From: Sporolactobacillus sp. THM7-4
GTDB taxonomy: Bacteria > Bacillota > Bacilli > Bacillales > Sporolactobacillaceae
Direction: 5' to 3'
Assembly: GCF_004153165.1 (NCBI RefSeq)
Contig: NZ_SEMD01000007.1
Span: forward strand, 119,488-183,487
Length of the DNA: 64,000 nt
The translations under genes and the position numbers were made by a program. The notes beneath the pieces are model-generated. The model was not told the origin of the DNA. It ran no database searches and saw nothing but the letters and a program-made list of their open reading frames with translations. The number at the start of each line of letters is the position of its first letter. The stretch's first letter is position 1. Below are positions 1-8,166 of this stretch, piece by piece.

Positions 1-2
1 AA

Positions 3-95
3 TTTGGACAGCCACACACAAGGGTACGCGGGGTGATGGACGGTGGCTGGGAAAAAATCGTAAAAGAAAAGCTTCCAACTGTGATCGAGGCTTAA
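3..95 (+). CDS. SRPBCC/AHSA1-like protein, C-terminal fragment
   Basis: The frame is open from the window edge to a TAA at 93-95 and gives 30 residues ending in EKLPTVIEA. The fragment contains GGWEKI near its start, which is typical of the last helix of SRPBCC (Bet v1-like, AHSA1) proteins. It stops four bases before an ArsR-type regulator, and SRPBCC genes are commonly coupled to such regulators in Bacillota. The family call rests on a short tail plus this neighbour. The 5' part lies outside the window. Confidence 0.5.
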   Translation, partial: FGQPHTRVRGVMDGGWEKIVKEKLPTVIEA

Positions 96-98
96 AAT

Positions 99-422
99 GT
101 GGCGGAACAACCTAAGCACGATGTTTTCCAGGCAGTTTCCGACCCAACCCGGCGCAGTATACTGAAATTACTTGCTGAAAAGGACATGTCAATCGCTGAA
201 ATCGCGGAATGTTTCCCGATCAGCCGAACAGCAGTGAATAAGCATCTTCACATTCTTTCGGATGCCGGCCTTGTCAAAAGCCATAAAGCAGGACGTGAAA
301 CTCGTTTTACCCTTATACCTGAACCCTTGATGAATATACAAAGCTGGCTATTCTTTTTTGAACATTACTGGGATGATAAGCTGTCAGCTCTTAAAAAACT
401 TGTCGAGAAAGATCACGATTGA
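99..422 (+). CDS. ArsR-family winged-helix regulator, SdpR/YdfF-like
   Basis: This 107-residue protein has the ArsR/SmtB winged-helix pattern: DPTRRSILKLL near residue 16, then a recognition helix around ISRTAVNKHLHIL and a wing near GRETRFTL. It lacks the ELCVCEL metal-binding motif of the arsenic regulator at 663, so it probably does not sense metal. It resembles the group paired with SRPBCC proteins. It starts at GTG 99, four bases after the SRPBCC gene, and an ATG at 97 is out of frame. A strong hairpin terminator follows at 428-467. The role is inferred as local autoregulation of the two-gene unit. Confidence 0.8.
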   Translation: MAEQPKHDVFQAVSDPTRRSILKLLAEKDMSIAEIAECFPISRTAVNKHLHILSDAGLVKSHKAGRETRFTLIPEPLMNIQSWLFFFEHYWDDKLSALKKLVEKDHD

Positions 423-427
423 TGAGT

Positions 428-467
428 AGAGAACCAAACTTGTTTTGTTTAAAGTGCCTGGTTCTCT
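428..467 (+). terminator. Rho-independent terminator
   Basis: The stem AGAGAACCA (428-436) pairs with TGGTTCTCT (459-467) and is followed by ATTTTT. It closes the SRPBCC/ArsR-like unit and separates it from the arsenic operon. Confidence 0.8.
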
Positions 468-511
468 ATTTTTCTGTTCATGGAAAAAAAGATTTTTTTT
501 TTGCTTAGGCC

Positions 512-616
512 GTTGATCACTCAATCGCTGATAATGTTACCATCCAGCTGAAGTCTTCTGATGAAACACCCATTAGCCAGGTTAAGGCAAAACTGCTTGA
601 ACCGGATAATAAATAA
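512..616 (+). pseudogene. Short coding remnant upstream of the arsenic operon
   Basis: The frame after a TAG at 506-508 reads 34 sense codons (SIADNVTIQL near the start, LLEPDNK at the end) and stops at TAA 614-616. It has no start codon or ribosome site. It looks like the 3' end of a lost gene, possibly a beta-rich extracytoplasmic domain, but I cannot name a family. Confidence 0.3.
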
Positions 617-655
617 GTATGTTATAATATAAGTACGATAATATATAAGCAGAGG
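597..655 (+). promoter_or_regulatory. Candidate ars promoter and ArsR operator
   Basis: A TATAAT at 623-628 lies just upstream of arsR. It is embedded in an AT-rich imperfect dyad running from about 621 to 649 (TTATAATATAAG / ATAATATATAAG around TACG). ArsR repressors classically bind such AT-rich dyads over their own promoter. The -35 is unclear: TTGAAC at 597 would give a long 20-bp spacer. Confidence 0.45.
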
Positions 656-662
656 TGAATAT

Positions 663-983
663 ATGGTTGCTGTAACTGAAAGTGTGTCCGAAATTTCTTC
701 ACTGCTAAGGCTCCTGGGTGATAAGAATCGTCTGATGATCCTTTCCTATCTGAAACATCAGGAATTGTGTGTGTGTGAACTTGTTGACTTATTAAATATT
801 TCTCAGCCGGCGATGAGTCAGCATCTGAAGAAACTCCGTCTTGCAGGTGTTATTCGTGAACGGAAACAGGGAACCTGGGTTTATTACAGTTTGAATGAGC
901 AAATTCCTGATTATGTTTCAGTAATCATTAACGCCCTTCCCGATCAAAAAGCAGACAGTCAAGGGAATTCGAAATGTTGCTGA
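663..983 (+). CDS. arsR: Arsenical resistance operon repressor ArsR
   Basis: This 106-residue ArsR/SmtB repressor carries the alpha-3 metalloid-binding motif ELCVCEL (about residues 35-41). It also has the helix-turn-helix [14 protein letters not shown] and the wing [12 protein letters not shown]. In this family arsenite binding to the cysteine pair releases DNA and derepresses the operon. It starts at ATG 663 with AGAGGTG upstream. It is the first gene of arsR-arsC-arsD-arsA-arsB, all on the same strand with short gaps. A terminal CC pair is present (last two residues), but its function is unknown. Confidence 0.93.
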   Translation: MVAVTESVSEISSLLRLLGDKNRLMILSYLKHQELCVCELVDLLNISQPAMSQHLKKLRLAGVIRERKQGTWVYYSLNEQIPDYVSVIINALPDQKADSQGNSKCC

Positions 984-1048
984 ACCAGGTTGATACGGAC
1001 TTTATCGCAAGTCTGGAACATAAAAAACGACTCGGAAGGACTCTGAAC

Positions 1049-1480
1049 ATGAGCAAAAAAATCATATATTTTCTCTGTACCGGTAATTCCTGCCGCAGTC
1101 AGATGGCAGAAGGATTTGGAAAAAAATACCTGGGAGATCAATTTGATGTCCGTTCAGCCGGCATCGAAACCCATGGGTTGAATCCCAATGCCGTAAAAGC
1201 GATGCAGGAAGTCGGAATCGACATTTCAAACCAGAAGTCTAAGTTGATTGACATGAATCTGTTGAACGAAGCCTATCTGGTCGTTACTCTATGCGGTGAT
1301 GCGGAAGAACGGTGCCCGAATACACCGCCACACGTCCGCCGGGAACATTGGGGATTCGATGATCCGGCCAGGGCAGAGGGGACAGAAGCTGAGAAATGGG
1401 CCGTCTTCCAGCGCGTCCGGGATGGCATCGAAAAGCGGATCAAACAATTTGCGGAGAAAGAGCAGTCACTGAATCATTAA
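1049..1480 (+). CDS. arsC: Thioredoxin-coupled arsenate reductase
   Basis: This 143-residue low-molecular-weight phosphatase-fold reductase converts arsenate to arsenite in the cytosol. The three cysteines of the catalytic relay are at the positions known for the Bacillus enzyme: Cys10 in the CTGNSCRS P-loop, then Cys82 and Cys89 in the LCGDAEERC segment. Further family blocks are [18 protein letters not shown] and [13 protein letters not shown]. An upstream in-frame ATG at 974 overlaps arsR. I prefer ATG 1049 because GGAAGGA lies at 1034-1040 and the protein then matches the family's N terminus and length. Confidence 0.95.
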   Translation: MSKKIIYFLCTGNSCRSQMAEGFGKKYLGDQFDVRSAGIETHGLNPNAVKAMQEVGIDISNQKSKLIDMNLLNEAYLVVTLCGDAEERCPNTPPHVRREHWGFDDPARAEGTEAEKWAVFQRVRDGIEKRIKQFAEKEQSLNH

Positions 1481-1498
1481 AAATGGAGATGAGTTTTG

Positions 1499-1861
1499 AT
1501 GAAAACGATTCAGATTTTTGAACCGGCGATGTGCTGTCCGACTGGTGTTTGCGGACCAGGCATTAATTCGGAATTAATTCGAATCACAGGAGCTGTTCGT
1601 AATTTGAGAAAAAACGGTGTGAACATTTCGCGCTTTAACTTGACCAGTCATCCGGAAGCCTTTGCTGAAAATCAGCCTATTCAGGATCTGCTGAAAAAGG
1701 AGGGAATGGAAGTCCTTCCCGTAACGATTATCGATGGGAAGGTCGCTAAGAAAGGAACTTATCCGACCAAGCAGGAACTGGCTGACTGGACGAGCCTGTC
1801 GATTGATGAAATCGGAAAAAAGCAACAGTTTCAGATCAAACTCAATATAGCGAAAAAGTAA
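1499..1861 (+). CDS. arsD: Arsenic metallochaperone ArsD
   Basis: This 120-residue protein has the ArsD signature EPAMCCPTGVCG, which places Cys12, Cys13 and Cys18 as in the characterised chaperone. It delivers arsenite to the ArsA ATPase and also has weak repressor activity in some species. The C-terminal cysteine pairs of some homologues are absent. A TTG at 1496 is directly in frame, but ATG 1499 lies at better spacing from GGAGATGAG. It sits between arsC and arsA, the usual arsDA pairing. Confidence 0.93.
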   Translation: MKTIQIFEPAMCCPTGVCGPGINSELIRITGAVRNLRKNGVNISRFNLTSHPEAFAENQPIQDLLKKEGMEVLPVTIIDGKVAKKGTYPTKQELADWTSLSIDEIGKKQQFQIKLNIAKK

Positions 1862-1880
1862 ACGAAAGAGGGAAAATGAT

Positions 1881-3635
1881 ATGTCTCACCTGTTTCATCC
1901 TCAATCGATGAATCTGACCCCCTTTCTTTTTTTTACTGGAAAAGGAGGTGTCGGGAAGACGTCTTCTGCCTGTGCGACCGCAGTAGCCCTCGCAGACAGT
2001 GGTAAAAAGGTTTTGCTGATCAGTACAGACCCGGCGTCCAATCTTCAGGATGTTTTTGATATGCCGCTGACGATGGCACACAAAGAGATTCCTGAAGTTC
2101 CTGGACTGTTTGTATCTAATCTGGATCCGGAAGAAGCAGCAGCAAATTATCGGGAAAAAGTGGTTCACCCCTATCGCGGGAAGCTGCCAGAGATCGCGGT
2201 GAGACAAATGGAAGAGCAGCTGTCAGGAAGCTGTACCGTGGAAATCGCGGCTTTTGACGCTTTTTCTTCGATGATGACGAATCCGTCCATTGTTCAGCCT
2301 TTTGACCATATTATCTTTGATACGGCGCCCACGGGGCACACCTTGCGTCTATTGGAACTGCCGGCGGCATGGAGTGGTTTTCTTAATGAAAATACCCATG
2401 GGACTTCCTGTCTCGGTCCGCTTGCCAGTCTAAGTGACAAAAAAACACAATATCAGAAAACCGTTCAGGCACTTACAGATCCGTTAAAAACCACACTCAT
2501 ACTGGTGACCCGTCCGGAAACGTCGGCAATCAAAGAAGCTGCCCGGGCATCAGATGAGTTAAAGAAAATGGGCATGAAGAATCAGTACCTGCTGATCAAC
2601 GGGCGAATGAAAGCCGTGAATACAGAAGATGCGTTAACAAATGCCCTTATTGAACGTGAAAAACAGGTACTGGCCAATTTTCCCAAGGAGCTGAAAAACC
2701 TCCCGTCTTATGATATTTTTCTTGCTCCTTTTAACATGACAGGTGTTTCGAACCTCAGAAAGCTGTTCTCTGAACCCCTTTCGGATCAAAAGGTTCAGGA
2801 TGAGACTTTTTCAAAAAATGAAGACCCAGTTCACGATCCCGAACTTCAAATGTTGATTGATGACTTGGTCAGGAAGGGACAACGGATTATCTTTACGATG
2901 GGAAAAGGCGGTGTCGGCAAGACGACAATCGCCCGAAAAATAGCTTTGGAACTCGCGGCGCAAGGGAACAGGGTGCATCTGACAACAACCGATCCTGCCG
3001 GCCATTTTACCCCAATTTCTTTGGAAAACGGAAAAATAACCGTCAGTCGGATTGATCCGAAGAAAGAGGTTGAGGACTATCGGAGAGACGTTTTGGATCG
3101 TTCTAAAGATCAGCTGGATGAAGAGGGTCTTGCCTGTCTGAAAGAAGACCTCCGATCGCCCTGTACCGAAGAAATCGCCGTTTTTCGGGCATTTGCCAAT
3201 GTGGTTGAAAAAGCTGATGATGAAATGGTCATCATTGATACAGCACCAACCGGCCACACACTTCTGCTTCTGGATGCGACAGAAGCCCATCACCGGGAAA
3301 TCGCACACTCAGCCGGCGAAGTCCCCGTTTCGGTTCAACGGCTGCTGCCGCGATTAAGGGATCCCAATGAAACAGCGGTAGTCATTGTGACTCTGGCAGA
3401 AACCACACCGGTATTCGAGTCTGAAAGATTAGCAGAAGACCTGGAGCGTGCCGGAATCACCCCCACCTGGTGGGTGGTCAACCAGAGCCTGACGGCAACG
3501 CGAACAGAAAATACACTGCTGAGAACACGGGCGAAAGCGGAACGTCCCTGGATTGATCGCATAGCAAAGGATTCCGAAGGTCATTTCGTTGTTGTTCCCT
3601 GGCTGGGGAAAATCCAATCCTCATATTGGAGTTAG
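1881..3635 (+). CDS. arsA: Arsenite efflux pump ATPase ArsA
   Basis: This 584-residue protein has two homologous nucleotide-binding halves and energises the ArsB membrane pump. The first Walker A is GKGGVGKTS at about residue 20; the second is GKGGVGKTT at about residue 341. DTAPTGHT follows in both halves (about residues 147 and 452). The metalloid-site cysteines known from the family appear conserved: Cys118 in GSCTVEIA, Cys177 in GTSCLGP, and a third in SPCTEEIA of the second half. SD-like GAGGGAAAATGAT precedes ATG 1881. The full-length tandem form, rather than a half-size homologue, supports a working ArsAB pump. Confidence 0.95.
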   Translation: MSHLFHPQSMNLTPFLFFTGKGGVGKTSSACATAVALADSGKKVLLISTDPASNLQDVFDMPLTMAHKEIPEVPGLFVSNLDPEEAAANYREKVVHPYRGKLPEIAVRQMEEQLSGSCTVEIAAFDAFSSMMTNPSIVQPFDHIIFDTAPTGHTLRLLELPAAWSGFLNENTHGTSCLGPLASLSDKKTQYQKTVQALTDPLKTTLILVTRPETSAIKEAARASDELKKMGMKNQYLLINGRMKAVNTEDALTNALIEREKQVLANFPKELKNLPSYDIFLAPFNMTGVSNLRKLFSEPLSDQKVQDETFSKNEDPVHDPELQMLIDDLVRKGQRIIFTMGKGGVGKTTIARKIALELAAQGNRVHLTTTDPAGHFTPISLENGKITVSRIDPKKEVEDYRRDVLDRSKDQLDEEGLACLKEDLRSPCTEEIAVFRAFANVVEKADDEMVIIDTAPTGHTLLLLDATEAHHREIAHSAGEVPVSVQRLLPRLRDPNETAVVIVTLAETTPVFESERLAEDLERAGITPTWWVVNQSLTATRTENTLLRTRAKAERPWIDRIAKDSEGHFVVVPWLGKIQSSYWS

Positions 3636-3709
3636 AATAGATCGGATTTTAACTCCAAGTTATTTTGACTTTATTTTATCGTTGTTCAAGTGGAAAAGGG
3701 GAAGTTGTG

Positions 3710-5005
3710 ATGTCTGCAGTTTTAGCAATTATTATATTTGTATTGACTCTGACGCTCGTCATTTGGCAGCCGAGAAATTTGTCCATTGGCTGGTCGGCAT
3801 GCGGAGGTGCATTGCTTGCATCACTTGTTGGCGTCGTTCATTTGAATGATGTCTGGACGGTGGCCGGTATTATTTGGAATGCCACTCTGTCCTTTGTTGC
3901 CATTATCATTATTTCATTAATTCTCGATCATATTGGCTTTTTTGAATGGGCGGCTCTGCACATGGCACGGTTAGCCAGGGGTCACGGGATTCGCATGTTC
4001 GTTTTTATCTCTATACTGGGTGCCGTTATCTCTGCTTTATTTGCCAACGATGGGGGCGCGTTGATACTGACCCCAATCGTTCTGGCCATGGTCCGGGCAC
4101 TGAAATTTGATGAACGGCGTGTCTTTCCGTTTGTGATGGCCTGCGGGTTTATCGCGGATACAACGTCGCTCCCGCTTGTGGTCAGCAACCTGGTGAACAT
4201 TGTTTCGGCTGATTTCTTTGGTATTTCATTTGGAAAATATGCCTTACATATGATGATCCCGACGATTTTCTCATTGATTGCGAGTATTGCTGTTCTGTAT
4301 TTTTATTTCCGAAAAGACTGGCCGCATCAATACGATAGTTCAGATTTAAAAGAGCCTTCTTTGGCATTAAAGGATATCCGTATGTTTCATATCTCATGGT
4401 TTGTTCTGATTATATTGGTTGCGGGTTATTTCGTTAGCAGTCTGCTTAAAATTCCGGTATCTTTTATTGCGCTCACGATCGCTTTTATCTTTCTTCTTCT
4501 CGGAAGTCGAAGTCATTCCGTTCAGACCGGAAAAATCCTGAGAAGCGCTCCATGGGCGATTGTTTTTTTCTCCCTTGGCATGTATGTCGTTGTTTACGGA
4601 TTAAGAAATGCCGGGATTATCCAGTTATTAGCCAATGTCATTGAAGAAGGAACAAAAGGCGGGCTCTTTGCGGGCACGTTGATGATGGGCTTTGTCTCCG
4701 CTGTTCTGTCCGCCCTCATGAACAATCTGCCAACAGTCATGATTAATGCATTATCGATTGATGCTACTTCCATCACGGGTGTCATGCATCGAGCTCTGGT
4801 TTATGCCAATGTCGTTGGTGCCGATCTTGGACCAAAGATGACTCCGATTGGCTCACTGGCTACCCTGCTATGGTTACATGTCCTGTCAGAGAAAGGTGTA
4901 AAAATCAAATGGGGACAATATTTTAAAATAGGCGTTGTGATCACCATTCCTGTTCTGTTTGTCACGTTAGTCGGTGTTTATTTATCCATTCTTCTTTTTA
5001 GGTGA
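3710..5005 (+). CDS. arsB: Arsenite efflux membrane protein ArsB
   Basis: This 431-residue polytopic protein of the ArsB/NhaD ion transporter group extrudes arsenite. Hydrophobic segments run the whole length. Recognisable blocks are LFANDGGALILTPIVLA in the first half, and ALMNNLPTVMINALSI and GADLGPKMTPIGSLATLLW in the second, the paired re-entrant motifs of the family. An upstream in-frame ATG at 3665 exists, but AAGGGGAAG ends a few bases before ATG 3710 and the resulting length matches characterised ArsB. It is the last recognisable ars gene and lies 75 bp after arsA. Confidence 0.94.
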   Translation: MSAVLAIIIFVLTLTLVIWQPRNLSIGWSACGGALLASLVGVVHLNDVWTVAGIIWNATLSFVAIIIISLILDHIGFFEWAALHMARLARGHGIRMFVFISILGAVISALFANDGGALILTPIVLAMVRALKFDERRVFPFVMACGFIADTTSLPLVVSNLVNIVSADFFGISFGKYALHMMIPTIFSLIASIAVLYFYFRKDWPHQYDSSDLKEPSLALKDIRMFHISWFVLIILVAGYFVSSLLKIPVSFIALTIAFIFLLLGSRSHSVQTGKILRSAPWAIVFFSLGMYVVVYGLRNAGIIQLLANVIEEGTKGGLFAGTLMMGFVSAVLSALMNNLPTVMINALSIDATSITGVMHRALVYANVVGADLGPKMTPIGSLATLLWLHVLSEKGVKIKWGQYFKIGVVITIPVLFVTLVGVYLSILLFR

Positions 5006-5076
5006 GGGAGCATAATGGATTCTAGTCGATTTTTCCAGGCAGGCGTTTGAATCATCTCCTCAAAAAGGGTGTGATA

Positions 5077-5403
5077 ATGATGGTAAAGGCGATGATTCTT
5101 TTTATTATGGCAGGTTGCGCTGAAATTGGCGGCGGTTATCTGATTTGGCAATGGTTAAGAGCAGGATCATCAGGCTGGCTTGGGCTCATCGGCGGCCTGT
5201 TGCTTTTCTCATACGGAATCATTGCAGCTTGGCAAGTCTTTCCCAGTTTTGGCAGAGTCTACGCCGCATACGGAGGAATTTTTATCGTGATGAGCCTTCT
5301 CTGGGGATGGTGGATCGATAGAAAGAATCCCGACATCAATGATCTCATTGGCGGACTCATTTGTCTTATTGGTGCCACCGTAATTATTTGGCCCAGGGGT
5401 TAA
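5077..5403 (+). CDS. YnfA/UPF0060 family small membrane protein
   Basis: This 108-residue protein has four predicted membrane helices. It begins VKAMILFIMAGCAEIGGGYL and includes the blocks AYGGIFIVMSLLWGW and LIGGLICLIGATVI, typical of the YnfA/UPF0060 family. The family length is about 108, which matches the ATG at 5077. An ATG 30 bases upstream lacks support, while AAAGGGTGTG precedes 5077. It lies 70 bp after arsB on the same strand and may be cotranscribed. The function of the family is not firmly known. Confidence 0.85.
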   Translation: MMVKAMILFIMAGCAEIGGGYLIWQWLRAGSSGWLGLIGGLLLFSYGIIAAWQVFPSFGRVYAAYGGIFIVMSLLWGWWIDRKNPDINDLIGGLICLIGATVIIWPRG

Positions 5404-5416
5404 AATCGTGACTTAG

Positions 5417-5752
5417 ATTATATTAAAGAAAATAGGAAAACCGGAGTATAAAGGGCTTGTAAATAATATATTAAAAGAGAAAACACTACTGGATGTGTAT
5501 TTTGATACAGATTACATTAACCCTAATACTAATCTACCGATAGCTTTGCTTAAGTCCGATAACTTTATCAGTAAGTATCAGGGCTATCTTTATGAAATAG
5601 GTGACGATGGTTTTATCGATGATAATAATCATATCGTCACAGAGGCACTTGGCGAATACTTTTCAGAAGGATATAAGGAATATATAATGAATCCAAAGCG
5701 TTTACAAAGAAAGGACATAGATTTGTATGAATTCATTAAGGAGTTGAAATGA
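5417..5752 (+). pseudogene. N-terminally truncated gene, C-terminal end resembling lethal-factor-like metalloproteases
   Basis: The frame opens after a TAG at 5414-5416 and runs 111 codons with no ATG, GTG or TTG before GTG 5495, so it lacks a proper 5' end. The tail, with ALGEYFSEGYKEYIMNPK then LYEFIKEL, resembles the last helices of anthrax lethal factor-like (ATLF/Pro-Pro endopeptidase) domains. There a glutamate in an E-x-F-A-E-x-F context is a zinc ligand. The upstream HExxH helix is missing. Base composition here is much more AT-rich than the neighbours, which suggests horizontal origin. The family assignment is tentative. Confidence 0.4.
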
Positions 5753-5967
5753 TGGGCTTTAAAGAGGAGTATATGAAAACTAATAACACAGTTAAACTTT
5801 TGGAGATGTTACAAATAGCAACAAAAAATGGAACTGTGGATAAAGAAATGATTCATCACTTCAACAAAATGTATTCGAAATCTATTAAAGGACAGACGCC
5901 AGAAAATCATTATAATCCAATTTCAGTAGCCAGAATGATAAAAAAAGAAAAGTCTCATAAGCGCTGA
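5749..5967 (+). CDS. Small hypothetical protein, coupled to the upstream remnant
   Basis: This 72-residue lysine-rich, largely helical protein has no recognised family. Its ATG overlaps the TGA of the preceding remnant (ATGA), with AAGGAG five bases upstream, so translation was probably coupled. A second ATG at 5752 is equally possible. Position and AT-rich composition suggest it came in with the truncated metalloprotease-like gene. An immunity or accessory role is possible but has no direct support. Confidence 0.45.
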   Translation: MMGFKEEYMKTNNTVKLLEMLQIATKNGTVDKEMIHHFNKMYSKSIKGQTPENHYNPISVARMIKKEKSHKR

Positions 5968-5990
5968 TTTAATCGAATCGGTGCTTTTTT
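5959..5990 (+). terminator. Rho-independent terminator
   Basis: AAGCGCTGATT pairs with AATCGGTGCTT (two G-T wobbles) around a short loop and is followed by TTTTTT. It overlaps the end of the 72-residue gene. Confidence 0.7.
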
Positions 5991-6015
5991 CAAACATGAA
6001 AGGTGGTGATTATAT

Positions 6016-6135
6016 GTGAAGAAACAGCGCTATGACAAAGCACTTATACCCGAAGTCGAGCAAAAACTCGTTAAAGTCGAGCAAAAAGCCTTAAAAGTCG
6101 AGCAAAACGGACCCGAAGTCGGGCAAAAAGCTTAA
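6016..6135 (+). CDS. Short open frame entering repeat array A (uncertain)
   Basis: GTG 6016 has a good ribosome site (AAAGGTGGTG, about seven bases upstream) and opens 39 codons beginning KKQRYDKALIPEVEQK. From residue 14 the frame reads the 21-bp repeat as heptads (VEQKLVK, VEQKALK, VEQNGPE) until TAA at 6133-6135. It may be the genuine start of a small gene whose heptads were expanded, or chance. No family is recognised. Confidence 0.3.
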   Translation: MKKQRYDKALIPEVEQKLVKVEQKALKVEQNGPEVGQKA

Positions 6136-6310
6136 AAAGTCGGGCAAAACGAACCCGAAGTCGAGCAAAAAGTCCAAAAAGTCGAGCAAAAACTCGTTAA
6201 AGTCGAGCAAAAAGTCCAAAAAGTCAAGCAAAAAAATCGGAGTGGAGCAAAACCGCTCCACAGTCGGGCAAAACGAACCCGAAGTCGAGCAAAAAGCGCA
6301 AAAAGTTGAC
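6055..6310 (+). repeat. Tandem array A1: about 12 units of 21 bp, core GTCGAGCAAAA
   Basis: Units of 21 bp each start GTCGAGCAAAA or GTCGGGCAAAA and continue with a variable half such as CTCGTTAAA, AGTCCAAAAA or CGGACCCGAA. Several variable halves recur in non-adjacent units. One pair of units near 6223 deviates in length and contains GGAGCAAAACCGCTCC. The array fills the gap between two convergent genes. The same core recurs at 21.4 kb and, inverted, at 30.9 kb. Confidence 0.9.
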
Positions 6311-6316
6311 CCCTAT

Positions 6317-7828
6317 TTACTTTGCTTGTTTCGCCCAGTTTTCCAGGGCCCAATAATTCGGTTTTCCGCTGCCGAGAAGCGGAATTTCCGGCAAATAGTC
6401 GATTCGAGACGGGTAATATAATAATGAGAGTTTTTTGCTCTTAATAAACTTTTTAAATTCTCTCGGAGATACATTGGGCCTTGTCGTGAACATGACAATT
6501 TTTTCGCCTCTTCGGGTATCGGGAATGCTTACCGCGTAAAAAACGGACTCGCCAAAGCATTCTAATGCCAATTCCTCAACTTTATTCAGAGAGATCATTT
6601 CGCCGGCTATTTTGGCAAACCGCTTTAATCGGGAGATGATCCGAATAAATCCGTCTTTATCAATTTCTGCGATATCTCCGGTATTATACCATTCGCCGCA
6701 CGGAACAAATCCTTTATTATGAATGAGATAGCCTTTCATCACATTCGGACCTTTGAGCAGCAAATTTCCGCCTTCTTTCACGCCTTCCACTTTAGCGATC
6801 TTCGCTTCCATCAGCGGCAATAGTTTACCGACCGTCCCCTCTTTATAATCCCGAGGTGTATTCAGAGAAATAATCGGTGATGTTTCGGTAGATCCGTAAC
6901 CTTCCAAAATGTTTATCCCGAATTTAGTGTGATAAATTTCCTTAACGTCTTTCTGCAGTCTTTCTCCGCCAGCCACAACAATTCTTAATGTCTGCAATTG
7001 TTCTTTTGTCGCAAATTTGGCGTAATTCTCGAAAAACGTGTTTGTCGCAACAAAAATTGTACTTTTATCTTTTTGAATGGCCTTTGGAATCTCTCTGTAA
7101 CTGAGCGGAGAGGGGTACAGGAACGATTTAACATTTCCGATAAGAGGAAGGATCGAACCAACCGTCATGCCGAAAGAATGGAAGAGCGGCAACGGATTGA
7201 AAATTCGGTCGGTCTCCTTTACTTCGATATGAGCAAAGACTTGTTTGATATTAGCATAAATGTTCCGATGGGTCAGAATCACGCCCTTAGGCTTGGATTC
7301 GGTTCCGGATGTGAAAAGAATAATCTCCGCTGAATCTCTTTTCTTAAAACCAGCTGCTCTTGATGTCACCAATCCGGCGACTTTGTGAAAGAGGGAAATA
7401 CCGTCTGCTAAATCCTCCAGATAAACAATTTTTACTTCTTTTTCCATTTCTTCAACGGTATAACCGAGATCCGCTTTCCGAACGAATAATCTGGATGTAA
7501 TCACGGTCTTTAAACCCGTTGTTTCAATGCAGTCGATAATGTTTTGCGTCCCCATCGTAAAATTTAAAATGCAGGGATCCTGTTCGTTTTTAAACAATGA
7601 AAACAATACAATGACTTGTCCAACGACGTTAGGCAGATAGATGCCGACCCTTTTTTCATTTTTGACGATTTCATTCAACTTTTTACTCATGATCGTGACA
7701 GCAATGAGGAATTTTTTGTAGGTAAAAGAACGAGTTGTATCTTCAATAATCACCTTTTTAGGATGCAGCTTTGCCTGTTTAACCATTTCATCAAATAAAT
7801 TGACATCATCAGGTATTTGCAGTGTCAT
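6317..7828 (-). CDS. AMP-binding acyl-ACP/acyl-CoA synthetase, Aas C-terminal-like
   Basis: This 503-residue adenylate-forming enzyme has the ATP-binding loop FTSGTESKPKGVILTH, the motif EGYGSTETSP, and WYNTGDIAEID. Its C-terminal domain contains RLKRFAKIAGEMISL and LPLLGSGKP-like PLLGSGKPNY. The last two blocks resemble the acyl-ACP synthetase half of E. coli Aas more than ordinary long-chain acyl-CoA ligases. It probably activates fatty acids for reuse in lipids. The acyltransferase half of Aas is absent here. ATG 7828 is preceded by GGGAGTG; a longer in-frame start at 7915 is unlikely. Confidence 0.85.
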   Translation of the reverse strand: MTLQIPDDVNLFDEMVKQAKLHPKKVIIEDTTRSFTYKKFLIAVTIMSKKLNEIVKNEKRVGIYLPNVVGQVIVLFSLFKNEQDPCILNFTMGTQNIIDCIETTGLKTVITSRLFVRKADLGYTVEEMEKEVKIVYLEDLADGISLFHKVAGLVTSRAAGFKKRDSAEIILFTSGTESKPKGVILTHRNIYANIKQVFAHIEVKETDRIFNPLPLFHSFGMTVGSILPLIGNVKSFLYPSPLSYREIPKAIQKDKSTIFVATNTFFENYAKFATKEQLQTLRIVVAGGERLQKDVKEIYHTKFGINILEGYGSTETSPIISLNTPRDYKEGTVGKLLPLMEAKIAKVEGVKEGGNLLLKGPNVMKGYLIHNKGFVPCGEWYNTGDIAEIDKDGFIRIISRLKRFAKIAGEMISLNKVEELALECFGESVFYAVSIPDTRRGEKIVMFTTRPNVSPREFKKFIKSKKLSLLYYPSRIDYLPEIPLLGSGKPNYWALENWAKQAK

Positions 7829-7968
7829 AACATTCACTCCCGAATGAAAACATTCATTTTGAATTTTAATTTCTTCATAAAAAAGCAAGGACAGGGAAAA
7901 CACACATTCCAACATTATACAGCAACCAAATTATAGGACATTGATCTGATTGTGTGAATCAACCCGGC

Positions 7969-8109
7969 ATGATCTGGAATTACAATTTTGAGTACGAAGA
8001 AAGTATGAAAGATGTTTCACTTATTTCTCATTTATCGACAAACCAGGTGCCGACTGAGCCAGGATTCTATTATCGAATAAAGCCTGAACAAAATAACTGG
8101 ACCCAATGA
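7969..8109 (+). CDS. Small hypothetical ORF or gene remnant
   Basis: ATG 7969 opens 46 codons including NFEYEESMKDVSLI and PTEPGFYYRIKPEQNNW, ending at TGA 8107-8109. The composition looks protein-like, but no ribosome site precedes it. It may be a fragment of a larger lost gene. No family is recognised. Confidence 0.3.
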   Translation: MIWNYNFEYEESMKDVSLISHLSTNQVPTEPGFYYRIKPEQNNWTQ

Positions 8110-8166
8110 AAAGACCAGCATGTATAATAGTACCAGAGTCAAATATGAGGTAGAGGATGTGACCGT

